A DNA stretch of 64,000 bases, taken from assembly GCA_910586755.1 (NCBI GenBank), contig CAJUJM010000066.1, positions 1 to 64,000 on the forward strand, read 5' to 3'. Below are positions 1 to 7,659 of this stretch, one piece after another. Numbering within the stretch: position 1 is the first letter of the stretch; each line of letters starts with the position of its first letter. Below the pieces are notes generated by a model, which was not told where the DNA came from, did no database searches, and worked only from the letters and a program-made list of their open reading frames with translations. Both the position numbers and the translations under genes were made by a program. The DNA is from an uncultured Lachnospiraceae bacterium (lineage in GTDB: Bacteria; Bacillota; Clostridia; Lachnospirales; Lachnospiraceae).

Positions 1-290
1 AGCTGTCAATGACAGCTCTTCGTGTTGGATTACAAAATCTAATTGCCGTTAGTTTGTAAAAGCGAAAATCCCCTGCCAGAAGCTATATGGTCAGACGGTG
101 TGATGGAATGTGTAATGCATCAAGGAATTTCGTTCTTGATTTGTCTTTCCTTACAGCCTCCAAAACAGAAGTATTTTCATCCGTTCATTAGATTAATGCA
201 TTTCATCGTCATTTTATTGCAAAAAAGTAAAAAAAATTTTAAAAAAGTTTTTTTCATCTCGCTCAGAGGTTCTGTCAACCACCCCGCCGC
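1..290. other. Intergenic region with no supported gene
   Basis: No convincing coding sequence is visible here. A 91-codon open frame on the + strand has no good ribosome binding site and no recognisable product. The first 17 bases form an odd-length palindrome (AGCTGTCA-a-TGACAGCT) without a following T-run; it may belong to a gene to the left of the window. Bases 220-255 are an A/T tract. Confidence 0.5.
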
Positions 291-319
291 TTGCCAGGAA
301 AAAAAATATATGCTATGAT
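291..319 (+). promoter_or_regulatory. Sigma-A promoter of prmA operon
   Basis: TTGCCA at 291-296, a 17-base spacer, and TATGAT at 314-319, with a TG one base upstream of the -10 (extended -10). It lies 40 bases before the prmA start. Transcription would begin near 326. Confidence 0.65.
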
Positions 320-358
320 GGATACTGCACAATTGTGGAAAAAGACAGGAGAGCTGAG

Positions 359-1315
359 ATGAAATGGAAGAAATTTACCCTGACCACCACTACGGAAGCG
401 GTAGATTTGGTCAGCAGCATGTTTGACGAAATTGGTATTGAGGGAATTGAGATCGAGGATAAGATACCCCTGACCGAAAAAGAAACCAAGGGAATGTTTA
501 TCGACATCCTCCCTGATCTGGGGCCGGACGATGGAATAGCCAGAGTCAGCTTCTACCTGGATGATCAGAATGACGAGACGGAGATTTTAAGAAAAGTAGA
601 GGAAGGCCTGGATGAGCTGGCAATGTTTACCGACCTGGGGGCCAGAACCATTGCGGCCTCTGAGACCGAGGATAAGGACTGGATTAATAACTGGAAACAG
701 TATTTTAAACCTTTTACTGTGGATGATATTCTGATTAAACCTACCTGGGAGACGGTTCCGGAAGAACACAAAGACAAGCTGTTAATCCAGATTGATCCGG
801 GAACCGCTTTTGGAACAGGTATGCACGAGACTACCCAGCTTTGCATCCGGCAGCTTCAAAAATATGTTACGGGGGAGACAAGAGTCCTGGACGTAGGCAC
901 CGGAAGCGGAATTTTGGGAATTGCTGCTTTAAAGCTTGGGGCCAAAGAGGTGCGGGGTACAGACTTAGATGAAAATGCTATCAATGCGGTGGGAGAAAAT
1001 TTAAAGTCAAACCAGATCCCGGCAGAGAAATTTGCTGTGATTCAGGGCAACATCATTGACAGCAAAGAGATTCAGGACTGGGCCGGATATGAGTGGTGCG
1101 ATGTGGCTGTGGCTAACATTCTGGCAGATGTTATTATTATGCTTCAAAAAGAGATTCCGGTACACATGAAACACGGCGGCATTTTTATCACCTCCGGTAT
1201 TATTAATATGAAAGAACAGGCAGTCCGGGATGCCTTTGCCGCCAACAACCAGTTTGAGGTAGTAGAGGTAACCCGCCAGGGAGAGTGGGTTTCTGTAACT
1301 GCCAGGAGAAAATAG
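359..1315 (+). CDS. prmA: Ribosomal protein L11 methyltransferase
   Basis: PrmA trimethylates ribosomal protein L11 using S-adenosylmethionine in the cytoplasm. The C-terminal half shows a class I SAM fold: motif I VLDVGTGSGILGIAAL, followed by the acidic GTDLDENA strand and the NPPF-like VANILADVI catalytic loop typical of PrmA. I chose ATG 359 because AGGAG at 347-351 sits seven bases before it; a GTG at 335 in the same frame has no such site. The length (318 aa) is normal. The rsmE start follows the stop by one base, and a prmA-rsmE pair is common in Firmicutes. Confidence 0.95.
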   Translation: MKWKKFTLTTTTEAVDLVSSMFDEIGIEGIEIEDKIPLTEKETKGMFIDILPDLGPDDGIARVSFYLDDQNDETEILRKVEEGLDELAMFTDLGARTIAASETEDKDWINNWKQYFKPFTVDDILIKPTWETVPEEHKDKLLIQIDPGTAFGTGMHETTQLCIRQLQKYVTGETRVLDVGTGSGILGIAALKLGAKEVRGTDLDENAINAVGENLKSNQIPAEKFAVIQGNIIDSKEIQDWAGYEWCDVAVANILADVIIMLQKEIPVHMKHGGIFITSGIINMKEQAVRDAFAANNQFEVVEVTRQGEWVSVTARRK

Positions 1316-1316
1316 T

Positions 1317-2060
1317 ATGCATCACTTTTTCGTTTCCCCTCAGGCAGTGAGGGAAGACAGAGTCACGATTACCGGCCCGGACGTAAACCATATCAGAAAT
1401 GCTCTGCGGATGCGTCAGGGAGAATCCCTTCTCATCAGCGACGGGGAGGGCAATGATTACCACTGTCAGATTTCCTCTATGGAAAACGGTTTGGTAGAAG
1501 CCCGGATTGCAAAACGCCGGGAAAGCAGGGAACTTCCGATGAGGCTTTACCTTTTTCAGGGGCTTCCCAAGTCTGACAAAATGGAATTAATTATCCAAAA
1601 ATCCGTAGAGCTGGGGGCTTACCAGGTGATCCCTGTTATCACGAAAAATGCGGTAGTAAAACTGGACGCCAAAAAAGAAAAATCCAGGCTGGAGCGGTGG
1701 CAGGCTATCTCAGAAAGCGCTGCCAAGCAGTCTGGCCGCAGCCGGATCCCCAAAGTAGAAGGGATCATGTCTTTGAAAGAAGCCCTTAAAATGGCAGAGA
1801 AATTTGATCAGATTTTGATTCCCTATGAAAATCAGACGGGTATGGACACTATGAAAAAAGCCCTGGAAGCGGCAGGTCAGGACACCCGTTCCGTGGCTGT
1901 TTTCATCGGTCCGGAAGGGGGATTTGACGAAAGTGAAATTCTTCTGGCAAAGGAGTACGGCGCGGTTCCGGTCTCTCTGGGCAGAAGAATTCTCCGTACT
2001 GAGACAGCCGGACTTGCCATTCTTTCCCTTTTTATGATGAAAGCAGAAGGGGCGTTTTAG
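1317..2060 (+). CDS. rsmE: 16S rRNA m3U1498 methyltransferase
   Basis: RsmE methylates N3 of U1498 in 16S rRNA. The 247-aa length is usual. The N-terminal PUA-like part begins MHHFFVSPQAV and contains DVNHIRNALRMRQG. The C-terminal SPOUT knot shows FIGPEGGFDESEI and LGRRILRTETA, both hallmarks of the family that bind SAM. The start codon follows the prmA stop by one base, so the two are almost certainly co-translated. Confidence 0.96.
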   Translation: MHHFFVSPQAVREDRVTITGPDVNHIRNALRMRQGESLLISDGEGNDYHCQISSMENGLVEARIAKRRESRELPMRLYLFQGLPKSDKMELIIQKSVELGAYQVIPVITKNAVVKLDAKKEKSRLERWQAISESAAKQSGRSRIPKVEGIMSLKEALKMAEKFDQILIPYENQTGMDTMKKALEAAGQDTRSVAVFIGPEGGFDESEILLAKEYGAVPVSLGRRILRTETAGLAILSLFMMKAEGAF

Positions 2061-2101
2061 GGAACAGCTCAGGCTAAAAAGGTTTAAGGAGTAATTATGC
2101 C

Positions 2102-3268
2102 ATGATACAGAAGCAAGAGATTTATTTTGACAATTCCGCCACCACCCGGGTACTGGACAGCGTGAAAGACATTGTTGTAAAAACCATGACGGAAGACTAC
2201 GGGAATCCTTCCGCCAGACACCGGAAAGGGAAAGAAGCCGAGGACTATATAAAAGAAGCGGCTGAAATTATTGCCAGGACCCTAAAAGTTCAGCCCAAGG
2301 AGATCCTTTTTACCTCCGGCGGCACGGAATCCAATAACATGGCCTTAATTGGAACCGCTTTGGCCAACCAGAGAAGGGGAAAGCATATTATCACCACCCG
2401 GATCGAGCATCCATCGGTGTACAACCCTCTGATTTATCTGGAAGAGCAGGGATTTGAAGTTACTTACCTTTCTGTAGATACAGACGGCCATATCAGTCTG
2501 GATGAGCTGAGAGGGGCCCTGCGGCCTGACACGATTTTGGTTTCGGTTATGTATGTAAATAATGAGGTGGGAGCAGTAGAGCCTGTGGAGAATATCAGCG
2601 CCGTTATTCGGGAAAAGAGTCCTCAGGCTTTGTTCCACGCAGATGCTATTCAGGCCTATGGCAAATACCAAATCCGCCCTAAAAAGCAGGGGATCGATCT
2701 GCTTTCTGTCAGCGCCCACAAGATCCACGGGCCAAAAGGGGCAGGGTTTTTGTATATCAATGAAAAGGTAAAGATAAAACCCATTATCTGGGGCGGCGGC
2801 CAGCAGAAAAACCTGCGCTCCGGCACAGAAAATGTCCCTGGCGTGGCCGGTCTGGGGGTGGCGGCCAGGGAAGCCTACACAGATTTTGAGGAAAAGACGG
2901 AATATCTGCGGGGATTAAAAGATTACTTCATCTGCCGGGCAGGAGAGATTGAGGGAACGGTGGTCAACAGCAAAAAAGGGATGGACAGCGCCCCTCAGAT
3001 TGCCAGCGTAAGCTTTCAGGGAGTCCGAAGCGAGGTACTTCTCCACGCATTAGAGGATAAGGGAATCTATGTATCTTCCGGATCTGCCTGCTCTTCCAAC
3101 CATCCGGCTATCAGCGGTACTTTAAAAAGCATAGGAGTGAAACCAGAATATTTGGATGCAACCCTGCGGTTCAGCTTCAGCCGTTTTAATACCAGACAGG
3201 AGATAGATGTCTGCATTGACGCGCTAAAGGAACTTCTCCCAGTGCTCCGCAGATACCAGAGAGGATAA
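2102..3268 (+). CDS. Cysteine desulfurase (NifS/IscS class)
   Basis: This PLP enzyme takes sulfur from cysteine as an enzyme-bound persulfide. The PLP lysine lies in SAHKIHGPKGAGF, and the catalytic cysteine is in the SSGSACSS loop near residue 330. The long loop before that cysteine marks it as the NifS/IscS class, not SufS. The gene lies 48 bases ahead of thiI, the arrangement of nifZ-thiI in Bacillus, so its probable job is sulfur donation to ThiI. AAGGAG at 2086-2091 serves ATG 2102; an out-of-frame ATG at 2097 opens only a two-codon frame (ATG CCA TGA) overlapping the true start. Confidence 0.93.
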   Translation: MIQKQEIYFDNSATTRVLDSVKDIVVKTMTEDYGNPSARHRKGKEAEDYIKEAAEIIARTLKVQPKEILFTSGGTESNNMALIGTALANQRRGKHIITTRIEHPSVYNPLIYLEEQGFEVTYLSVDTDGHISLDELRGALRPDTILVSVMYVNNEVGAVEPVENISAVIREKSPQALFHADAIQAYGKYQIRPKKQGIDLLSVSAHKIHGPKGAGFLYINEKVKIKPIIWGGGQQKNLRSGTENVPGVAGLGVAAREAYTDFEEKTEYLRGLKDYFICRAGEIEGTVVNSKKGMDSAPQIASVSFQGVRSEVLLHALEDKGIYVSSGSACSSNHPAISGTLKSIGVKPEYLDATLRFSFSRFNTRQEIDVCIDALKELLPVLRRYQRG

Positions 3269-3316
3269 AGGTTTACCAGGAAAGCCCGATGCCGGGCATG
3301 TAAAGGAAGGAAACAT

Positions 3317-4498
3317 ATGGAATATCAATCTTTTTTAATTAAGTATGCTGAGATCGGTATTAAAGGCAAAAACCGCTATCTCTTTGAAGATGCCCTGGTT
3401 AAGCAGATCAACCACGCTTTAAAGAGAGTGGACGGCGGTTTTTTGGTGAGCAAGGAATCGGGCCGGATTTATGCTCAGGCCTCTAAACCATTTGATTATG
3501 ACGAAGCGGTTGAGGCCCTTAAGAAAGTATTTGGCATTGCGGCAATCTGCCCTATGGTGCAGATTGAGGACAAGGGCTACGATGATTTAAAGGAACAGGT
3601 AAAGGAATATGTGGATCAGGTTTATCAGGATAAACACTTTACCTTTAAAGTAGCGGCACGGCGGGCCAATAAGCATTACCCAATCGGCTCTGAACAGATT
3701 AACCGGGACTTAGGGGAAGTGATTTTGGAAGCCTTTCCGGAGACCAAAGTGGATGTGCACAACCCGGATGTACTTTTGAGGGTGGAGGTGCGTCAGAAAA
3801 TCAATCTGTTTTCCCAAACAATTCCCGGGCCGGGAGGTATGCCCATCGGAACTAATGGAAAGGCAATGCTTCTCTTATCCGGCGGCATTGACAGTCCGGT
3901 GGCCGGGTATATGATTGCAAAAAGAGGGGTACGGCTGGAAGCCGTTTATTTCCACGCGCCGCCCTACACAAGCGACAGGGCAAAGCAGAAAGTTGTGGAT
4001 CTGGCAAAGCTGGTTTCTAAGTATGCCGGGCCTGTTTTGCTGCACATTGTAAATTTCACCGATATTCAGCTTTATATTTATGATCAGTGCCCTCATGAGG
4101 AATTGACCATTATTATGCGCCGGTATATGATGCGGATTGCAGAACGGATTGCAGAGGCCAATCATTGCCATGGACTGATTACCGGGGAAAGCATCGGACA
4201 GGTGGCATCCCAGACCATGCAGTCTCTTGCGGCTACAGATGATGCCTGCAATATGCCGGTGTTCAGGCCGGTAATTGGGTTTGATAAGCAAGAAATTGTA
4301 GATGTGGCTGAGAAGATCGGAACATTTGAGACTTCGATTCTGCCCTTCGAGGATTGCTGCACTATTTTTGTGGCCAAGCATCCCGTGACCAAACCCAATT
4401 TGGGAATTATCCGGAGATCAGAGGAGAACCTGACGGAAAAAATTGACCAGCTGATGGAGACAGCCATCCAGACAGTGGAGACAGTCTGGTGCCGGTAA
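3317..4498 (+). CDS. thiI: tRNA 4-thiouridine synthetase
   Basis: ThiI adenylates U8 of tRNA and inserts sulfur to give 4-thiouridine. An N-terminal ferredoxin-like and THUMP region (about residues 1-165) precedes the PP-loop ATPase motif LLSGGIDSPVAGY near residue 190. At 393 aa it ends soon after the PP-loop domain and lacks the C-terminal rhodanese domain of E. coli ThiI. That is the common Firmicutes form and fits direct sulfur transfer from the cysteine desulfurase upstream. Confidence 0.95.
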   Translation: MEYQSFLIKYAEIGIKGKNRYLFEDALVKQINHALKRVDGGFLVSKESGRIYAQASKPFDYDEAVEALKKVFGIAAICPMVQIEDKGYDDLKEQVKEYVDQVYQDKHFTFKVAARRANKHYPIGSEQINRDLGEVILEAFPETKVDVHNPDVLLRVEVRQKINLFSQTIPGPGGMPIGTNGKAMLLLSGGIDSPVAGYMIAKRGVRLEAVYFHAPPYTSDRAKQKVVDLAKLVSKYAGPVLLHIVNFTDIQLYIYDQCPHEELTIIMRRYMMRIAERIAEANHCHGLITGESIGQVASQTMQSLAATDDACNMPVFRPVIGFDKQEIVDVAEKIGTFETSILPFEDCCTIFVAKHPVTKPNLGIIRRSEENLTEKIDQLMETAIQTVETVWCR

Positions 4499-4540
4499 CC
4501 CATGCGTTATTTTAAAAATATCCCACTCCATAAAGAAAAA

Positions 4541-4564
4541 GCGGCATCCATTTCTGGATGCCGC
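4541..4564. terminator. Bidirectional terminator between thiI and HPr-like gene
   Basis: A perfect 10-bp stem, GCGGCATCCA / TGGATGCCGC, encloses a TTTC loop. On the minus strand it is followed by a T-rich tract (TTTTTCTTT), so it best terminates the minus-strand gene. On the plus strand the tail is poorer. Confidence 0.75.
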
Positions 4565-4578
4565 GCCTTTGGTGTGTT

Positions 4579-4812
4579 TTAGTCAATGGTATAAGGAGAA
4601 AGGGTATTTAAAATCTCCTCAATATTGTTCTCTGTATGGATATTCAGGTCAATGGGTTTGGAAAGATCTAAACTGAAAATACCCATAATAGATTTTGCAT
4701 CAATAATATACCGTCCGGAAACCAAGTCAAAATCAGCGTCAAATTTAGCTAAGTCATTGACAAAGGACTTTACCTTATCGATAGAATTTAAAGAAATGTG
4801 AACAGTTCTCAT
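4579..4812 (-). CDS. HPr-like protein lacking the PTS histidine
   Basis: This 77-aa protein aligns along its length with HPr. FDADFDL and the segment AKSIMGIFSLDL match the HPr region around regulatory Ser46 (Ser41 here). The loop that carries phosphorylated His15 in HPr (GIHARPA) reads NSIDKVKSF here, with no histidine. It therefore cannot pass phosphate in the sugar phosphotransferase chain, but it could still be a substrate of HPr kinase, as Crh is in Bacillus. It is divergent from mtaB and has an AGGAGG site (minus strand). The regulatory role is inferred. Confidence 0.75.
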   Translation of the reverse strand: MRTVHISLNSIDKVKSFVNDLAKFDADFDLVSGRYIIDAKSIMGIFSLDLSKPIDLNIHTENNIEEILNTLSPYTID

Positions 4813-4888
4813 TGGAAGAATCCTCCTTGTATCTATGTATTATAGTATCGGTTAAATATCACTTAGAACATACATGAATTCTATTACT

Positions 4889-4917
4889 ATACTACAAAGA
4901 TACCAGCTAAAAGTCAA
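4889..4917 (-). promoter_or_regulatory. Possible promoter of the HPr-like gene
   Basis: On the minus strand TTGACT (4917-4912) is followed after 17 bases by TAGTAT (4894-4889). A second minus-strand TATAAT lies at 4844-4839 but lacks a good -35 element. Confidence 0.4.
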
Positions 4918-5015
4918 TAGAAAGTTTGCATGAAAAATAAGCCGGGTCCCGGAAAAAAGTATTTTTTCGTCCCATGGATTGTAACCGGGAAACAGCAGCA
5001 GACAGGAGTAAAAGT

Positions 5016-6395
5016 ATGAAAACAGCAGCTTTGCACAACCTTGGATGCAAGGTAAACGCATACGAAACAGAAGCTATGCAGCAGCTTTTGGAGGCATCCG
5101 GATATAAAATTGTGGATTTTAGCCAAACCGCAGATGTCTATATTATCAATACCTGCTCTGTCACCAATGTGGCGGATAAAAAATCCCGGCAGATGCTTCA
5201 CCGGGCAAAAAAGCAAAACCCGGACAGCATTGTGGTAGCTGCAGGCTGTTATGCTCAGTCCGCTGAGGAAATATTAAAAAAAGACATGAGCGTGGACATC
5301 ATGATTGGCAATAATAAAAAGAAAGAGCTGCCTCAGATTCTGGAAGAATACTTTGCAGCTAAAAAGCAGAAAAAGTGTGAACCAGGGCCTCAGGCTCACG
5401 TAATTGACATTTCCGGGGCCCGGGACTATGAGGAGCTGCACATTGAAAAGATCGCCGATCATACCAGGGCTTTTCTGAAGGTTCAGGACGGCTGTAACCA
5501 GTTTTGCACCTATTGCATCATTCCCTATACCAGAGGCCGGATCCGCAGCCGCCGTCAGGAAGATGCAGTAAAGGAAGCCGCCTGCCTGACCAGAAAAGGT
5601 TACAAAGAAGTTGTTCTCACTGGCATCCATTTAAGTTCTTACGGAAAAGATTTTACAGACAGGAAAGAGAACGACGCGCCGGGAGAATTACTGGATCTGA
5701 TCCGGCAAATCCACAACATAGACGGAGTGGAGCGGATTCGCCTGGGATCTTTAGAGCCTCGGATTGTGACCCGGGAATTTGCCCGGGCATTGGCAGAACT
5801 TCCGAAAGTCTGCCCTCACTTCCATCTGTCCCTGCAAAGCGGATGTGAAGCAACTTTAAAACGTATGAACCGCCATTACACTCCAAAAGAATATCTGGAG
5901 TGCTGCAGCCATTTGCGCCGTGTATTTGATAATCCTGCAATTACTACGGATATTATTACAGGCTTTCCGGGGGAGACAGAAGAGGAATTTGAAGAAACCA
6001 GAAGATTTTTAGAAAAAGCGGCTTTTTATGAAATGCATATTTTTAAATATTCCCGTCGGAAAGGCACCCGGGCAGATAAAATGCCTGATCAGGTACCGGA
6101 GGAGATAAAGGCCCGGCGGAGCGACATCCTTCTGTCTTTAGAGAGGCAGATGTCTGAAAAGTACAGGAAAAGCTTTTTAGGCAAAGAGCGCTGCATATTA
6201 TTGGAAGAGCCTGTGGCAATAGAGGGGAAAAACTATTATATGGGCCATACTCCCGAATATGTCCGCATGGCAGTCCCTGTGGAGGAAACGGATTCTCAAA
6301 GATTTTCCGGGGCCAGAGGATTGATAGTACCGGGAACCGCCGTCCGGATGTTGACAGACGAAATACTCCTGCTTCAGGAAAAGTTAAGAAATTAA
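5016..6395 (+). CDS. mtaB: tRNA t6A37 methylthiotransferase
   Basis: MtaB is a radical-SAM enzyme that adds a methylthio group to t6A37 in tRNA. The N-terminal UPF0004 domain has its three cluster cysteines (NLGCKVN, NTCSVTN, AAGCYAQ). The radical-SAM cluster motif is CNQFCTYC. A C-terminal TRAM-like region follows. ATG 5016 has CAGGAG eight bases upstream; an in-frame extension to 4974 has no ribosome site and would add 14 unconserved residues. The length (459 aa) is slightly above typical. In Bacillus mtaB is also near prmA and rsmE. Confidence 0.94.
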   Translation: MKTAALHNLGCKVNAYETEAMQQLLEASGYKIVDFSQTADVYIINTCSVTNVADKKSRQMLHRAKKQNPDSIVVAAGCYAQSAEEILKKDMSVDIMIGNNKKKELPQILEEYFAAKKQKKCEPGPQAHVIDISGARDYEELHIEKIADHTRAFLKVQDGCNQFCTYCIIPYTRGRIRSRRQEDAVKEAACLTRKGYKEVVLTGIHLSSYGKDFTDRKENDAPGELLDLIRQIHNIDGVERIRLGSLEPRIVTREFARALAELPKVCPHFHLSLQSGCEATLKRMNRHYTPKEYLECCSHLRRVFDNPAITTDIITGFPGETEEEFEETRRFLEKAAFYEMHIFKYSRRKGTRADKMPDQVPEEIKARRSDILLSLERQMSEKYRKSFLGKERCILLEEPVAIEGKNYYMGHTPEYVRMAVPVEETDSQRFSGARGLIVPGTAVRMLTDEILLLQEKLRN

Positions 6396-6460
6396 CCACT
6401 TGCCGAAACAGAAGTTTTGGTTTAGAATAGAAAAGAATAGTGATTAAGGACGTGATGAAG

Positions 6461-6721
6461 ATGGGCGATATTCAAAATACTCAATATTTTAAAGCTGTAC
6501 AGGAGACTCCGGTAGAAGTGACCAGAGTCTTAAGAGACGTGTATATTGCCCTTACCGAAAAAGGGTACAACCCTGTCAATCAGATCGTCGGATATATTAT
6601 GTCAGGAGATCCGACGTATATCACCAGCCATAAGGGAGCCAGAAGCTTAATTATGAAAGTAGAACGTGATGAGATTCTGGAAGAGCTGATGGCGGTTTAC
6701 ATTGATGCCAGACTCAGCTGA
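6461..6721 (+). CDS. ireB: IreB family regulatory phosphoprotein
   Basis: A small protein of the UPF0297/IreB (YrzL) family. The core GYNPVNQIVGYIMSGDPTYITSH...AR is the family signature. In Enterococcus IreB is phosphorylated by the PASTA kinase IreK and affects cephalosporin tolerance; that role is known of the family, not visible here. Possible starts are GTG 6440, ATG 6455 and ATG 6461. AAGGA at 6446-6450 favours 6461 (ten-base spacing), which gives the short N-terminus usual in the family. It opens the conserved ireB-ruvX-DUF1292 cluster. Confidence 0.9.
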   Translation: MGDIQNTQYFKAVQETPVEVTRVLRDVYIALTEKGYNPVNQIVGYIMSGDPTYITSHKGARSLIMKVERDEILEELMAVYIDARLS

Positions 6722-6769
6722 TTTTACCAGTAGCAGGAGTACCATAAGACGGCAGGGCTTAAAAAGATG

Positions 6770-6836
6770 AAAAGCAGCCGGATATAGAAGTACAGAAGAC
6801 AGTTGGTGATGAACCAACTGATTTTGCTGCTTTTTT
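6770..6836 (+). terminator. Nested hairpin with T-run between ireB and ruvX
   Basis: An outer stem pairs AAAAGCAGC (6770-6778) with GCTGCTTTT (6826-6834), and an inner perfect 8-bp hairpin pairs CAGTTGGT (6800-6807) with ACCAACTG (6813-6820). A run of six T follows GCTGC. It may be a partial terminator setting relative ireB and ruvX levels. Confidence 0.6.
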
Positions 6837-6856
6837 GTATCAGAGGAAAAGTAAAT

Positions 6857-7324
6857 ATGACAAGGATTATGGGATTAGATTATGGTTCCAAGACAGTGGG
6901 CGTGGCTGTCAGCGATGAATTGGGAATCACGGCCCAGGGGGTGGAAACCATTACCCGAAACGAAGAGGGAAAGCTTCGCCGGACTCTGGCCAGAATTGAA
7001 GAGTTGTCCGTGGAATATGGGATTAACCGGATTGTTTTAGGGTATCCTAAGAATATGGATAATTCTGCAGGATGGCGGGTGAAAAAGACAGAAGAGTTTG
7101 CCGCTATGGTACAGCGGCGCACAGGCATTCCGGTAGTATTTTGGGATGAGAGGCTTACTACAGTGTCGGCAGAGAGGGTGCTGATAGAGAGCGGAGTACG
7201 CAGAGAGAAGCGGAAGGCGGTAATTGATAAGATTGCGGCGGTATTGATCCTTCAGAACTATTTAGATTCCGGCAGGGGAGGAGAGCAGAAGGCTGCAGAA
7301 GAGACGCAGGAGAATACAGTATGA
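6857..7324 (+). CDS. ruvX: RuvX/YqgF pre-16S rRNA nuclease, resolvase fold
   Basis: YqgF-family RNase H-like nuclease; in E. coli it is required for 16S rRNA 5' end maturation and was once called a Holliday junction resolvase. The first acidic motif is in IMGLDYGSKTVGVA, and the later WDERLTTVSAERVL motif and the basic stretch RREKRKAVIDKIAAV match the family. ATG 6857 has GAGG at 6843-6846. The stop overlaps the next start by four bases (ATGA). Confidence 0.92.
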   Translation: MTRIMGLDYGSKTVGVAVSDELGITAQGVETITRNEEGKLRRTLARIEELSVEYGINRIVLGYPKNMDNSAGWRVKKTEEFAAMVQRRTGIPVVFWDERLTTVSAERVLIESGVRREKRKAVIDKIAAVLILQNYLDSGRGGEQKAAEETQENTV

Positions 7325-7599
7325 ATAATAAAGAAGGAATGATTTCCATGCTTACTGACGACGGAAGCATGGTAGATTTTTTTGTGTTGGAAGAAACCAG
7401 AATCAGTGGAAAAAATTATTTGTTAGTTACAGACAGCCCGGAAGATGAGGACGGGGAGTGTTACATTTTAAAGGATATTTCACGTCCTGAGGATTCGGAA
7501 GCAGTATATGAATTTGTGGAAGAGGACGGGGAACTGGAATTTTTGTACCGGATTTTTAATGAACTGGTTTCAGACATGGATATTGACTTAATGCCATAA
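7321..7599 (+). CDS. DUF1292 family protein (YrzB-like)
   Basis: A 92-aa acidic protein of the DUF1292 family. The sequence YLLVTDSPEDEDGECYILKD is typical. No function is established. It overlaps ruvX by four bases, so translation is coupled. The ireB-ruvX-DUF1292 order is the same as yrzL-yrrK-yrzB in Bacillus subtilis. Confidence 0.88.
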   Translation: MNNKEGMISMLTDDGSMVDFFVLEETRISGKNYLLVTDSPEDEDGECYILKDISRPEDSEAVYEFVEEDGELEFLYRIFNELVSDMDIDLMP

Positions 7600-7659
7600 G
7601 GCTTATCCCGGAGGCGTGCAGCCGGGAAACAAATAATGACAAAGATCGGAGGTAAATGA

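Noticed and set aside
43..318. A 91-codon frame at the left end
   Set aside because: No ribosome binding site, low complexity, ends inside the prmA promoter, and no family resemblance.
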